64,000 nucleotides of DNA from Pseudomonas phenolilytica. Its GTDB lineage: Bacteria > Pseudomonadota > Gammaproteobacteria > Pseudomonadales > Pseudomonadaceae. The stretch is taken from assembly GCF_021432765.1 (NCBI RefSeq), contig NZ_CP058908.1:186001-250000 (forward strand), given 5' to 3'. Positions 53,384 to 62,732 of this stretch are shown in pieces. Made by a program: the position numbers and the translations under genes. Each line of letters begins with the position of its first letter. Within the stretch, counting starts at the first letter, position 1. The notes beneath the pieces were generated by a model that was given only the letters and a program-made list of their open reading frames with translations, did no database searches and was not told the origin of the DNA.

Positions 53384-54130
53384 TCATGGCAGCGCGGCGA
53401 GCAGTCGCTGCAGCCACTCGCCCACCGCGGTGACCGAAGCCAGACGCTCGCGGGCCTGCGTCGGCCCTTCGCCGACCTTGATCGAATGGCCGCCGAGCGC
53501 GTTGACCACGGCGAAACCGGCCTCGTCGGTCAGATCATCACCAAGGAACACCGGCACCTGCCCGTGAAATGGCGGCTCGGCCATGAACGCGCGGATCACC
53601 TCGCCCTTACTCGCGCCGCGCGGTTTCAGCTCGAACACGCACTTGCCCGGCTGCAGGCTGAGCACCTCGCCGTAGCGGCGGGCGAAATCGTGGGCCAGCT
53701 CGGCGGCGGTCTGTTCGAGCTGCGGTGCGAGACGAAAATGCAGGGCGAAGGCGATGCCTTTGTTTTCCAGCAGCAGGCCGGGATGGTCGGCGCAGGCCTG
53801 CGCCAGCTCCGCTCCGATGCGTTGCAGCTGGGCGTGATCGAGCGCCAGGTCGCGCGGCGCACCATCGGCGGCGCGGCGCTCGGCACCGTGCACGCCCGCG
53901 GCTGGCAACCGCAAGGGCGCGAGCAGCCTGTCGAGCTGCTGCAGCGGCCGCCCGGATATCACCGCGACGGGAATCGCGGCGGCATGCAGCCGCTGCAGCG
54001 CAGCCAGGATCGTCGGAGGAACGAACACCCGTTCCGGGCGCGGCTGTATCTCGGCCAGTGTTCCGTCGACGTCGAAGAAGAATGCACAGCGTTGCGGCGC
54101 AGGCGCCGCCGAAGGTTGTTGATCGTCCAT
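53384..54130 (-). CDS. otsB: Trehalose-6-phosphate phosphatase
   Basis: HAD phosphatase, 248 residues from the ATG at 54130. FFFDVDGTLAEIQP holds the nucleophile, and GDDLTDEAGF the metal site. The ATG has no clear Shine-Dalgarno. A GTG at 54202 gives 24 more residues without family support. Order otsB then otsA, as in related pseudomonads. Confidence 0.93.
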   Translation of the reverse strand: MDDQQPSAAPAPQRCAFFFDVDGTLAEIQPRPERVFVPPTILAALQRLHAAAIPVAVISGRPLQQLDRLLAPLRLPAAGVHGAERRAADGAPRDLALDHAQLQRIGAELAQACADHPGLLLENKGIAFALHFRLAPQLEQTAAELAHDFARRYGEVLSLQPGKCVFELKPRGASKGEVIRAFMAEPPFHGQVPVFLGDDLTDEAGFAVVNALGGHSIKVGEGPTQARERLASVTAVGEWLQRLLAALP

Positions 54131-54256
54131 AGAGGGTATGGACTGCCGATCAGCGGTGCTGGTTCGCCTGTTTTTCACGGCTTTGACGTCTTGAATCTTC
54201 ACCGCGCGGCCCGGTCACACCTTGCAAGACCCGCCATTCACCTACGGGAGACGATC

Positions 54257-54799
54257 ATGAGCGAGCGCAAGCCGTACACGCCGACTGAAATCGACGACAC
54301 CGAAGATCGCATGGGTTCGATCGAGCAGCTCGACTTCAGCGCACGCAAGGACGAACGCAAGGGCCGCATTGGCGATGAAGTTCCTGCCGACGAGCTGGCC
54401 GATGAATTTCCGCCGGAGCGCGTGGCCGAAGCCGGGCTTAGCGGCGCGGAAACGATCGACGGCAAGACCACACTGGACGATCTCACGCCGGAAACCCTGC
54501 TGCCCGACGATGGCGCCCGATCTCCGAGCGAGCGCGGTCACGGCGGGCCGGCCGATGAGGATCTGACCGTGGTGACCGATCAGCAGATCGGCGGCGCCAC
54601 GGGCCTGGACGAGGCCGAACTGGCGCGGCGCCACCCGCTGGATGGCAAACCCTGGGACGGGCCGGCCGACGGTGACGAGGACAGCGGCGTCAGCGACGGC
54701 GACGCGCTGCTGGACGAAGACGACAGCGTGCTTTCGGACGAAGAGCTGGAGGGCGATGCACCGCTGGATTCGGGACGGGACAAGCACCCCGGACAGTGA
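54257..54799 (+). CDS. Acidic conserved pseudomonad protein of unknown function
   Basis: 180 residues from the ATG at 54257 with GGGAG. MSERKPYTPTEIDDTEDRMG, then DFSARKDERKGRIGDEVPAD, and a tail very rich in Asp and Glu. No membrane segments, no cysteine pattern, low complexity: probably disordered. Relatives in Pseudomonas are sometimes annotated as PTS HPr-related, but I see no HPr fold or active histidine. It is divergent from otsB, so a stress link is possible. Confidence 0.75.
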   Translation: MSERKPYTPTEIDDTEDRMGSIEQLDFSARKDERKGRIGDEVPADELADEFPPERVAEAGLSGAETIDGKTTLDDLTPETLLPDDGARSPSERGHGGPADEDLTVVTDQQIGGATGLDEAELARRHPLDGKPWDGPADGDEDSGVSDGDALLDEDDSVLSDEELEGDAPLDSGRDKHPGQ

Positions 54800-54808
54800 C
54801 CACGCGGC

Positions 54809-55261
54809 TCAGTCGAGCAAGGTACAGGCCATCACCAGGGCATCCTCACGCCCTTCAGCCGACGGGTAATAGGCCCGGCGCCGGCCTACTTCGTTGAAAC
54901 CGTAGCGCTCGTAGAGCCGATAGGCCGAGGCATTGCTGGCGCGCACCTCGAGAAAGCACTCGCGGCCGCCGCGCTCGCGGGCGCGCTGCATCAGGTGCTC
55001 GAGCAACCGCAGGCCGAGGCCGCGGCCCTGGCTCTGCGGCTTGACGGTGATGTTGAGCAGGTGCGCCTCGTCGAGAATCACATTGATCACGCCGTGCCCG
55101 ACCTGTTGCTCGCCCTCGAACATCACCCAGCATTCGTAGGCACTCAGGGCGTCGGTGAAGATGCCGCGCGTCCACGGGTGGCTGAACGCGGCGTACTCGA
55201 TCTTCAACACGGCATCGATATCCGCCGCGGTCATCGGGCGGAAGCTGACTGCATCACTCAT
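54809..55261 (-). CDS. rimI: Ribosomal protein S18 alanine N-acetyltransferase
   Basis: GNAT enzyme acetylating the N-terminus of S18. 150 residues. The acetyl-CoA loop is VKPQSQGRGLGLRLLEHL (about 74-91). LEVRASNASAYRLYERYGF is typical of RimI. It follows the holD-like gene by 6 bp, the same pairing as in enterobacteria and PA4678. Confidence 0.93.
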   Translation of the reverse strand: MSDAVSFRPMTAADIDAVLKIEYAAFSHPWTRGIFTDALSAYECWVMFEGEQQVGHGVINVILDEAHLLNITVKPQSQGRGLGLRLLEHLMQRARERGGRECFLEVRASNASAYRLYERYGFNEVGRRRAYYPSAEGREDALVMACTLLD

Positions 55262-55267
55262 GGCTAC

Positions 55268-56047
55268 TCACGAACTCCTGTGCCAACGCGGCAGACTGCG
55301 GCGCATGGCTTGCCACAGCTCGGCCTTGGTCGCCGGCTGTTCCATCAAGGTTTCCAGACCGGGAATCGCCAGCGCGCGCCCGAGCCCGTCGATGGCCAGT
55401 TCGCGGCAGCAGGCCTCGGCTCCCACTTCGCCGGCGAAGCGCAGCGCCGGCAGACCGACCAGCCAGATGCAGTCGCAGCCCATCGTTTCCAGTTCTCCAG
55501 CCAGCACGCCCTGCACGTAATCGCGCGCGGCCTCGGCACCCTGGTCGAGGCTACCGCCGTGCAGCAGCGGCCAGCGGATCGGCTCGCCATCGCCGACCTG
55601 CTGCGGGCTGTCCGGCAGGCGCGCGGCGCGCAGCAGGTCCTTGAGCAGGATGTAGCCCGGATCGCGACTCTGGAACGACTCGCCAGTCGGCAGCTCCACC
55701 AGCAGCAGCACGCTGCCGGCGCGCAGCAGCTGCAGGGCGAAACGGGGTGGCGGCTCGACCGCCTTCGGCCGTTCATCGGGCGCCTGCGGGGCCGCGACTG
55801 CTTCGGGCTGCTTCGGCTCGGGCACGACGACGCGCAGCTGCGGCTTTTCCGGGCGGGCCGGCGTCGGTTCGACAGCCCGCTCGCTGGCAACCGGCACTGC
55901 CGCGTCCGGCTGCACCGGCGCGGCCTCGACCGGCGGCTGCAGCAGCTCCAGCCGCGACGGTGCGGCGAAGGGCAGTTCGGTACGCGGCAGCCAGACGGCT
56001 ACCTGCATGGCGTCGAGGTAGGCGCGACGCCGGGTTTCCGTGATCAA
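55268..56047 (-). CDS. holD: DNA polymerase III psi subunit-like (divergent HolD)
   Basis: 259 residues from TTG at 56047, overlapping the leuA stop by four bases (TTGA). An ATG at 56008 is a possible alternative. N-terminal [18 protein letters not shown] resembles the chi-binding start of HolD (ITQWSLRRP). A long Pro/Ala/Glu linker (about 35-100) leads to a folded C-terminus with [11 protein letters not shown], like HolD PTARAALWQQI. Pseudomonas aeruginosa PA4679, beside rimI, was identified as psi. Links SSB/chi to the clamp loader. Some databases may call this TonB-like because of the proline linker. Confidence 0.75.
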   Translation of the reverse strand: MITETRRRAYLDAMQVAVWLPRTELPFAAPSRLELLQPPVEAAPVQPDAAVPVASERAVEPTPARPEKPQLRVVVPEPKQPEAVAAPQAPDERPKAVEPPPRFALQLLRAGSVLLLVELPTGESFQSRDPGYILLKDLLRAARLPDSPQQVGDGEPIRWPLLHGGSLDQGAEAARDYVQGVLAGELETMGCDCIWLVGLPALRFAGEVGAEACCRELAIDGLGRALAIPGLETLMEQPATKAELWQAMRRSLPRWHRSS

Positions 56048-57588
56048 ACCCCTTCCACCTGCGGATGCGCCTTGGCGCCGACCTGCATCAGGTTCAGTGC
56101 GTTGAGGTAGGCCTTCGCCGAGGCGACGACGATGTCGGTATCGGCGCCGTTGCCGTTGACGATGCGCCCGCCCTTCTCCAGCCGCACGGTCACCTCGCCC
56201 TGGGAATCGGTGCCCTGGGTGATGGCGTTGACCGAATACAACTGCAACGTGGCGCCGGATTGAGCGATGCTCTCGATGGCCTTGAAGGTGGCATCGACCG
56301 GGCCGGAGCCTTGGGCCTGGGCGCTGTGTTCGGCGCCCTCCACGCTGACCAGCAGCCTGGCTTCAGGCACGGTGCCGGTCTTGCTGGTCACCTCCAGGCT
56401 GGCCAGCTTGTAGTGCTCGGGCGCCTCGTCGGCCAGGGTGTCGGAGACCAGCGCCTGCAGGTCTTCGTCGAAGATTTCATGCTTCTTGTCGGCCAGCTCC
56501 TTGAAGCGGCCGAAGGCGGCGTTCAGCTCGTCGCCTTCCAGCACGATGCCCAGCTCTTCCAGGCGCGAACGGAACGCGGCGCGCCCGGAATGCTTGCCCA
56601 TGACCATCTTGTTGGCGTTCCAGCCGACCGACTGCGCGGACATGATCTCGTAGGTCTCGCGGTGCTTGAGCACGCCGTCCTGGTGGATGCCCGACTCGTG
56701 GGCGAAGGCGTTGGCGCCGACGATGGCCTTGTTCGGCTGCACTGGGAAGCCAGTGATGCCGGAGACCAGACGCGAGGCGGCGAGGATGTGCTCGGTCTCG
56801 ATACGGGTGTGCACGCCGAGCAGGTCCTGGCGGGTCTTGATCGCCATAACGATCTCTTCCAGCGCGGCGTTGCCGGCGCGTTCGCCGAGGCCGTTGATGG
56901 TGCATTCGACCTGCCGCGCACCCGCGACCACCGCGGCCAGGGAGTTGGCCACGGCCAGGCCGAGGTCGTTATGGCAATGCACGGAGAACACCGCCTTGTC
57001 GGCATTGGGGATGCGCTCGAGCAGCTGGCGGATGGTGTCGGCGTACTGGTGCGGAATCGCATAGCCGACGGTGTCCGGGATGTTGATGGTGCGGGCGCCG
57101 GCGTCGATGGCAGCCTCGATGATGCGGCAGAGGAAATCGATCTCCGAGCGGCCGGCATCCTCGCAGGAAAATTCCACGTCGGCGCACAGACTGCGCGCCT
57201 TCTTCACCGCCTTGACCGCCTGCTCGACCACCTGGTCCGGCTGCATGCGCAGCTTGTACTGCATGTGGATCGGGCTGGTGGCGATAAAGGTGTGGATGCG
57301 CCCGGAGTTGGCGCCGGCCAGCGCTTCGGCGGCACGCTCGATGTCGGCATCGACGGCGCGCGCCAGGCTGCACACGGTGCTGTCCTTGATGTTGTCGGCG
57401 ACCAGCTTCACCGCGGCGAAGTCGCCGGGGCTGGCGATGGCGAAGCCGGCCTCGATCACGTCCACCTTCAGCCGCTCCAGCGCACGGGCGATGCGCAGCT
57501 TTTCCTCACCGGTCATGGACGCGCCGGGGCTCTGCTCGCCGTCGCGCAGGGTGGTGTCGAAGATGATGACGCGATCGTTGCTGCTCAT
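56044..57588 (-). CDS. leuA: 2-isopropylmalate synthase
   Basis: First committed step of leucine synthesis: acetyl-CoA plus 2-ketoisovalerate. 514 residues, the E. coli-like class. [30 protein letters not shown] and [12 protein letters not shown] (metal/substrate) are followed by the C-terminal regulatory domain with [17 protein letters not shown] for leucine feedback. It overlaps the holD-like gene by four bases, so leuA-holD-rimI form an operon. No leader peptide with a Leu run is visible in 57589-57702. Confidence 0.96.
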   Translation of the reverse strand: MSSNDRVIIFDTTLRDGEQSPGASMTGEEKLRIARALERLKVDVIEAGFAIASPGDFAAVKLVADNIKDSTVCSLARAVDADIERAAEALAGANSGRIHTFIATSPIHMQYKLRMQPDQVVEQAVKAVKKARSLCADVEFSCEDAGRSEIDFLCRIIEAAIDAGARTINIPDTVGYAIPHQYADTIRQLLERIPNADKAVFSVHCHNDLGLAVANSLAAVVAGARQVECTINGLGERAGNAALEEIVMAIKTRQDLLGVHTRIETEHILAASRLVSGITGFPVQPNKAIVGANAFAHESGIHQDGVLKHRETYEIMSAQSVGWNANKMVMGKHSGRAAFRSRLEELGIVLEGDELNAAFGRFKELADKKHEIFDEDLQALVSDTLADEAPEHYKLASLEVTSKTGTVPEARLLVSVEGAEHSAQAQGSGPVDATFKAIESIAQSGATLQLYSVNAITQGTDSQGEVTVRLEKGGRIVNGNGADTDIVVASAKAYLNALNLMQVGAKAHPQVEGV

Positions 57589-57702
57589 AGGAAATCCTCA
57601 CGGCTGCCGAGCGCCTCTCATGGGGCGCCTGAGTGGACGGATTGTCGCGTGAAATGGACGGGGCGGGAAGGCGCAGCTGCGTTTGGCGTGGGTTGTTGTC
57701 GC

Positions 57703-57779
57703 GTAGGGTGGAAAACGCCGAAGGCTTTTCCACCGCGGGGGAACGTTGGTGGAAAACGCTTCGCGGTTTTCCACCCTAC
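57703..57779. repeat. REP doublet C (REPIN-like) upstream of leuA
   Basis: GTAGGGTGGAAAACGCCG... and ...CGCTTCGCGGTTTTCCACCCTAC, outer ends perfect, 77 bp, same orientation as A. It lies 115 bp before the leuA start. Confidence 0.88.
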
Positions 57780-57791
57780 GCCAGAAAACAC

Positions 57792-57815
57792 AAAGCCCGC
57801 CTTTAGGCGGGCTTT
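57792..57815. terminator. Bidirectional hairpin downstream of the saccharopine-like dehydrogenase gene
   Basis: Perfect 10-bp stem AAAGCCCGCC/GGCGGGCTTT, loop TTTA. On the minus strand followed by GTGTTTTCTGG. Ends the nspC-dehydrogenase unit with moderate strength. Confidence 0.7.
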
Positions 57816-57816
57816 G

Positions 57817-58030
57817 GGCTGATCGAGCGAGCTAGAGCCATGCAAGGCGCAACGACCAGCGGAAGTAACAGCCGAAGGCTGGCCCGTAGGGTGAGCGCCA
57901 GCGAATCAAAACAGGCGAGGAAGCGGAGTTTACTGCTGTAAATGAGCATGACTCGCTCCGCTCGCCCTTCGGGCCGGCCTAAAGGCCGTTCGGTGGCAAG
58001 CCACCGTCCGAGCCTGTTTTTAACGCAGCA
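57817..58030. repeat. Structured gene-free segment, candidate dispersed repeat
   Basis: About 210 bp with several nested hairpins (TTTAC-TGCT-GTAAA near 57935, CGGTGGCAAGCCACCG near 57990) and the string GCTAGAGCCATGCAAGGCGC. It ends near AGCCTGTTTTTAACG. No protein can be read. The style (GCTAGAGCCATGCAAGG... TTTACTG.TGTAAATGAGCAT) resembles elements I associate with several positions in pseudomonad genomes. Identity is from memory. Confidence 0.5.
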
Positions 58031-58048
58031 GGGCCGACGCGCAGCCGA

Positions 58049-59290
58049 TCAAGCCTGATCCCAGGGACGATCGCCGCGCTCATCCTTGATCCGGGTCGGC
58101 AGGCCCATGACATCGAGCAGCTTGAGGAACGGCTGGGCCGGCAGCTCTTCGACGTTGACCATGCGCTTGGCATCCCACTCGCCACGGGCTATCAGCAGCG
58201 CTGCAGCGACCGGCGGCACGCCGGCGGTGTAGGAAATGCCCTGGCTGTCCGTCTCGGCGAAGGCTTCTTCATGGTCGGCGACGTTGTAGATGAACAGCTC
58301 GCGCGGCTGCCCATCCCTGGTGCCCTTGACCAGGTCGCCGATGCAGGTCTTGCCGGTGTAGCCCGGCGCCAGCGAGGCAGGATCAGGCAGCACGGCCTTG
58401 ACCACCTTGAGCGGAACCACTTCCAGGCCTTCGGCGGTGCGCACCGGCTGCTCGGAGAGCAGGCCGAGGTTCTTCAGTACGGTGAAGACGTTGATGTAAT
58501 GCTCGCCGAAGCTCATCCAGAAACGGATGTTCGGCACGTCGAGGTGCTTGGAAAGCGAGTGCACCTCGTCATGACCGGTCAGGTAGAGGCTCTGTTCACC
58601 CACGACCGGCAGGTCGTCGGTGCGTTTGACCTCGAACATGCGGTTGGTCGTCCACTGGCTGTTCTGCCAGCTGTAAACCTGACCGGTGAATTCGCGGAAA
58701 TTGATTTCCGGGTCGAAATTGGTGGCGAAATACTTGCCGTGGGAACCGGCGTTGACGTCGAGGATGTCGATCGACTCGATCTTGTCGAAGTATTCCTGCT
58801 GCGCCAGGGCGGCATAGGCGTTGACCACGCCCGGGTCGAAGCCGGCTCCGAGGATGGCGGTGATGCCCTTTTCCTGGCATTCGGCCAGGTGCTTCCACTC
58901 GTAGTTGCCATACCACGGCGGCGTTTCGCAGATCTTGCCCGGCTCTTCGTGGATCGCGGTATCGAGATACGCGGCGCCGGTGTCGATGCAGGCGCGCAGC
59001 ACGGACATGTTGAGGAAGGCAGAACCGACATTGATGACGATCTGCGATTCGGTTTCACGAATCAGCGCCTTGGTCGCTTCCACGTCCATGGCGTCCAGCG
59101 CATAGGCCTTGATCTCGCCGGGCTGCTTCAGCCCGCCCTTGGCCTGGACGCTGTCGATGATGGCCTGGCATTTGGAGATGCTGCGCGACGCGATAGCAAT
59201 ACGACCGAGTTCGTCGTTGTGCTGCGCGCACTTGTGGGCCACCACCTTGGCAACACCTCCTGCGCCAATGATAAGAACGTTTTTCTTCAA
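58049..59290 (-). CDS. Saccharopine dehydrogenase-family carboxy(nor)spermidine synthase
   Basis: 413 residues if TTG at 59290 starts (MKKNVLIIGAGGVAKVVAHK). The GTG at 59302 would overlap AAGGAG, so the former fits better. NAD(P)-binding GAGGVA, then LDTAIHEEPGKICETPPWYG and GAGFDPGVVNAYA, match carboxynorspermidine synthase (CASDH). It condenses aspartate semialdehyde with diaminopropane or putrescine. nspC lies 17-30 bp upstream, completing the route to norspermidine or spermidine. Confidence 0.88.
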   Translation of the reverse strand: MKKNVLIIGAGGVAKVVAHKCAQHNDELGRIAIASRSISKCQAIIDSVQAKGGLKQPGEIKAYALDAMDVEATKALIRETESQIVINVGSAFLNMSVLRACIDTGAAYLDTAIHEEPGKICETPPWYGNYEWKHLAECQEKGITAILGAGFDPGVVNAYAALAQQEYFDKIESIDILDVNAGSHGKYFATNFDPEINFREFTGQVYSWQNSQWTTNRMFEVKRTDDLPVVGEQSLYLTGHDEVHSLSKHLDVPNIRFWMSFGEHYINVFTVLKNLGLLSEQPVRTAEGLEVVPLKVVKAVLPDPASLAPGYTGKTCIGDLVKGTRDGQPRELFIYNVADHEEAFAETDSQGISYTAGVPPVAAALLIARGEWDAKRMVNVEELPAQPFLKLLDVMGLPTRIKDERGDRPWDQA

Positions 59291-59319
59291 TTCCGGGATC
59301 ACTCCTTAATCTGCCGGCC

Positions 59320-60417
59320 TCAGGAGAGGCTGGACAGGTAGTCGTTAAAGTCGAACTCACGAACCACCTCGACGCTGCCGTCGAGCTGCTTTACCACGAT
59401 GGACGGCATTTTCAGGCCGTTGAACCAGTTCTTCTTGACCATGGTGTAGCCTGCCGCGTCGATGAACGACAGCCGATCGCCGATGGCCAGCGGACGATCG
59501 AATTGGTATTCGCCGAAGATGTCGCCGGCCAGACAGGATTTGCCGCACACCATGTAGCTGTGCTCGCCGTCGTTGGGCGCCATCTTGGCGTTGAGGCGGT
59601 AGATCAGCAGATCGAGCATGTGCGCCTCGATGGAGCTGTCGACCACCGCGAGATGCTTGCCGTTGTAGAGGGTGTCGAGCACCGTCACTTCCAGCGAGGC
59701 GCTCATGGTGATCGCCGCTTCGCCGGGCTCCAGGTAGACCTGCACGCCGAACTTTTCCGAGAACGCCTTGAGCCGCGCACAGAAGGCATCGACGGGATAG
59801 CCTTCGCCGGTGAAATGGATGCCGCCGCCGAGGCTGACCCACTCGACCTGCGCCAGCAGATGGCCGAAGCGCTCCTCGATGGTGGTCAGCATCTCGTCGA
59901 ACAGTTCGAAGCTGGAGTTCTCACAGTTGTTGTGGAACATGAAGCCACTGATCTTGCCGATCACCGCCTCGATCTTCGCCGGATCGTGTTCACCCAGTCG
60001 GCTGAACGGGCGCGCCGGGTCGGCCAGCAGATAGTCGGAGCTGCTCACCTGCGGATTGACACGCAGGCCACGGATGGTGCCCTCGGTCGCGTCGGCGAAG
60101 CGCTCGAGCTGGCCGATGGAGTTGAAGATGATCTTGTCGCAGTTGGCGACCATCTCTTCGATCTCGTCGTCGGCCCAGGCCACGCTGTAGGCGTGGGTTT
60201 CGCCGGCGAACTTCTGCCGACCGAGCTTGAGCTCGTAGAGCGACGACGAGGTGGTGCCGTCCATGTATTGCTGCATCAGGTCGAACACCGACCAGGTAGC
60301 GAAGCACTTGAGCGCCAGCAGCGCCTTGGCGCCGGACTGCTCACGCACGTAGGCGATCTTTTCCAGGTTGCCCAAGAGCTTCTGTTTGTCGATGAGGTAA
60401 TACGGCGTCTTGATCAT
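59320..60417 (-). CDS. nspC: Carboxynorspermidine decarboxylase
   Basis: PLP enzyme of the alanine-racemase fold, 365 residues. PLP lysine K37 (LLALKCFA). HNNCENSSFE, LGGGIHFTGEGYPVD, and GKSCLAGDIFGEYQF are family signatures. It removes CO2 from carboxy(nor)spermidine. First in the two-gene unit and divergent from mksB. Confidence 0.93.
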   Translation of the reverse strand: MIKTPYYLIDKQKLLGNLEKIAYVREQSGAKALLALKCFATWSVFDLMQQYMDGTTSSSLYELKLGRQKFAGETHAYSVAWADDEIEEMVANCDKIIFNSIGQLERFADATEGTIRGLRVNPQVSSSDYLLADPARPFSRLGEHDPAKIEAVIGKISGFMFHNNCENSSFELFDEMLTTIEERFGHLLAQVEWVSLGGGIHFTGEGYPVDAFCARLKAFSEKFGVQVYLEPGEAAITMSASLEVTVLDTLYNGKHLAVVDSSIEAHMLDLLIYRLNAKMAPNDGEHSYMVCGKSCLAGDIFGEYQFDRPLAIGDRLSFIDAAGYTMVKKNWFNGLKMPSIVVKQLDGSVEVVREFDFNDYLSSLS

Positions 60418-60692
60418 TTATCGCTGCCCATGAGGTCGCCCGCAGGAAGCGGCCGGCTCCCCGTTTGGCAAAAGGGCGAATTCTGCCGACAACTGGTGCA
60501 GATCGAAAGAGCATTGAGACATTTCGTCACCATCCACGCGTCGGCTGACCTTGCCGGGCAGGCTACCGCGCCGCGGATGACGATCAGGTGACTCACCCGG
60601 TACCGGTAGCAGCCGGTCAGCAGTAGGCCAATCAGCGGGCGCCGATGCAGTACAATCAGCGCCTTTTTTCACTGGCCGGAACCAGCGCCACG

Positions 60693-61934
60693 ATGATCGA
60701 ACCCAAGCGCGTACTGCGTGCCCTCGCCGAACACTGGACCCTGCTCGAGCCGCTGTGCGAGCGTTTCGACGCCGGCACCCTGAGCCTGGTCGAACTGCGT
60801 CACCAGCTCGGTGCGCAACTGCCGGCAGGCACGCCCACCGATATCACCGCCCTGCTCGACCAGTGGATCCGCCTGGACATCCTGGTGCCGGTGGCCAAGA
60901 GTCCCAACCGCTTCGAGCTGAACGCGCAGATCCACGACTTCCTCGCTTACCTGCGCCGCGAGCACCGCCTCGGCCTGTGCCTGGAGATCGAAGCCTACCT
61001 GCGCCACCTGGAGCGTCTGGCCGGGCATATCCTCGATGCCTTCGAGATTCGCGACGGCAACGACCTGGCCCGCCAGCTGCGCCTGCTCGACATGCGCGTA
61101 CGCGATGTACTGAAGAAACTCGACAATGACGAGCAGGCGCTGGTTGCGGTAGCCGACCGGGCCAAGACCAGCGACCGCCAGATCCCGCTGCGCCAGCGCT
61201 ATGCCGAGGTGCTGGCGACCTGGGACGAGTACGTCGAGCCGATGATCCAGCTGGTGTCCGCCGACGGCGCCTTCGAGCAGGGCGTTCATCGCGTCGAGCA
61301 GGTGCTGATGAAGCTGCTCGGCGAACAGCAGCGCCTCGGCCAGCTGGTGGACGACGACCTCCTGCTGCGCACTCATGCGCGCATCCTCGAAATGCAGACC
61401 ACCGCCCAGCTGACCCTGCGCAAGGCCCGCGAGCTGTTGCTGCCGCTGCGCGAGGAAGCGCGTCGGCACAACGCCGTGACCCGCGGCGCGGCACTGGCGC
61501 TGTCGGCGATCCGCAAGAAGGGCCTGGACGCCGTACCACAGGCCTCGCTGCCGCTGTTCACCCGTCCACAGAGCACCTTTCTCGGCACTGCCAGCCAGGT
61601 CGAGGCCTACGTCTACGCCCTGGCCCGCTTCGAGCCGAAGCGGGCGCAGTTCCCGCGGGCCAGCGGCAAGCGCAAGGGCGAGCAGCCGCGCGCACCGCGC
61701 ACCGCGCGGGAGATGATCGAGCGTTGCCAGCAGGCACTGCCGCTGTCGGACCTGATGGCCTGGCTGCTGGAACAGGAACCCGAGGGCGCCACCGACGAGC
61801 TGCTCTACTGGTTCTCGCGCCTGTCCCGCGACGCCCGCTTCCAGCGCGACCGCCTGGAACGTCGCGAGTACCTGACCCGCGAACACCGCGTCAGCCTCAG
61901 CTCCTTTGCGCTGGTGGCCAATGCCAATGGCTGA
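60693..61934 (+). CDS. mksB: Condensin MksB (kleisin) subunit
   Basis: 413 residues from the ATG at 60693 (MIEPKRVLRALAEHW). Helical throughout, with a long coiled region (120-290). Matches PA4684-type MksB by start, length and the two genes downstream. MksBEF is an SMC-like complex for chromosome folding and, with MksG in some bacteria, plasmid defence. A -10 TACAAT lies at 60651-60656. Confidence 0.85.
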   Translation: MIEPKRVLRALAEHWTLLEPLCERFDAGTLSLVELRHQLGAQLPAGTPTDITALLDQWIRLDILVPVAKSPNRFELNAQIHDFLAYLRREHRLGLCLEIEAYLRHLERLAGHILDAFEIRDGNDLARQLRLLDMRVRDVLKKLDNDEQALVAVADRAKTSDRQIPLRQRYAEVLATWDEYVEPMIQLVSADGAFEQGVHRVEQVLMKLLGEQQRLGQLVDDDLLLRTHARILEMQTTAQLTLRKARELLLPLREEARRHNAVTRGAALALSAIRKKGLDAVPQASLPLFTRPQSTFLGTASQVEAYVYALARFEPKRAQFPRASGKRKGEQPRAPRTAREMIERCQQALPLSDLMAWLLEQEPEGATDELLYWFSRLSRDARFQRDRLERREYLTREHRVSLSSFALVANANG

Positions 61935-61941
61935 TCCCTAC

Positions 61942-62021
61942 GTAGGGTGGACAACGCTTTGCTTGTCCACCGCTGACACCGAACTTTCCGGTGGAAAAGG
62001 CTGCGCCGTTTTCCACCCTAC
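61942..62021. repeat. REP doublet D (REPIN-like) between mksB and mksE
   Basis: GTAGGGTGGACAACGC..., 80 bp, ends in CCACCCTAC (62013-62021). It fills most of the 108-bp gap between mksB and mksE. Confidence 0.85.
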
Positions 62022-62042
62022 GATTGCCTGTGAGCCACGTTT

Positions 62043-62732
62043 ATGAACATCGACCTCAAGGAAATGACCCAGCTGGCGCCGATCTTCCGCGAGCTGTTCA
62101 AGGGCTATCACCTGTCGCGCAGCGAGCCGGAGCCCTACGCGCAGCTGTCGAACATGCAGGACCAGTACCGCGCACTGTTCAAGGCGCTCGGCTTCGAGCT
62201 GGTCTGCGATCCGCGCGGCTTCTACTACTTCGTCCCGGAGCAGATGGGCGCGCAGGTGAACAAGACCGCCCAGCGCCTGGCGCTGTTCACCTTCATCCTC
62301 GTCGAGCACCTGGCCGACCAGGGCCGCGACCCGCTGGCCGTGCTCGACGGTGGCAGCCTCGGTCGCGATGAACTGCCGGCGCTGCTGGATAAGTACCGCG
62401 ACCTGTTCCTTCAGGCCGAAGTCACCACCCAGGAAGAATTGGAAGAGAAGGTCATCCGCCGCCTGACGCAGCTGGGCTTCGCCGAGGACAGCAACGGCGT
62501 CTACCGCTTCCTGCCGCCGATGCACCGTTTCCTCGACGTCTGCCTGTCGGTGCAGCAGGACCGCGATCTGGCCGCCAGCCTGCACAGCAGCGACCTGCCG
62601 CTGCCCGCCCCGGAGCTGATCGCCGAGGACGAGGGCGAAGACGACATCATCCTCATCGAGGAAGCGGCCGAAGAATCGGAAGAAGACGCCTTGGCGCGCG
62701 CCATCGCCGAAGAAAAGGAGCTTGAAGCATGA
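62043..62732 (+). CDS. mksE: Condensin MksE subunit
   Basis: 229 residues, MNIDLKEMTQLAPIFRELFKGYHL. Winged-helix-like body, with an acidic C-terminal tail (IAEDEGEDDIILIEEAAEE). Homologue of PA4685. The stop overlaps the mksF start by four bases. Confidence 0.87.
   Translation: MNIDLKEMTQLAPIFRELFKGYHLSRSEPEPYAQLSNMQDQYRALFKALGFELVCDPRGFYYFVPEQMGAQVNKTAQRLALFTFILVEHLADQGRDPLAVLDGGSLGRDELPALLDKYRDLFLQAEVTTQEELEEKVIRRLTQLGFAEDSNGVYRFLPPMHRFLDVCLSVQQDRDLAASLHSSDLPLPAPELIAEDEGEDDIILIEEAAEESEEDALARAIAEEKELEA

Noticed and set aside
57589..57702. Possible leuA leader peptide for attenuation
   Set aside because: No short frame with consecutive leucine codons followed by alternative hairpins could be found.
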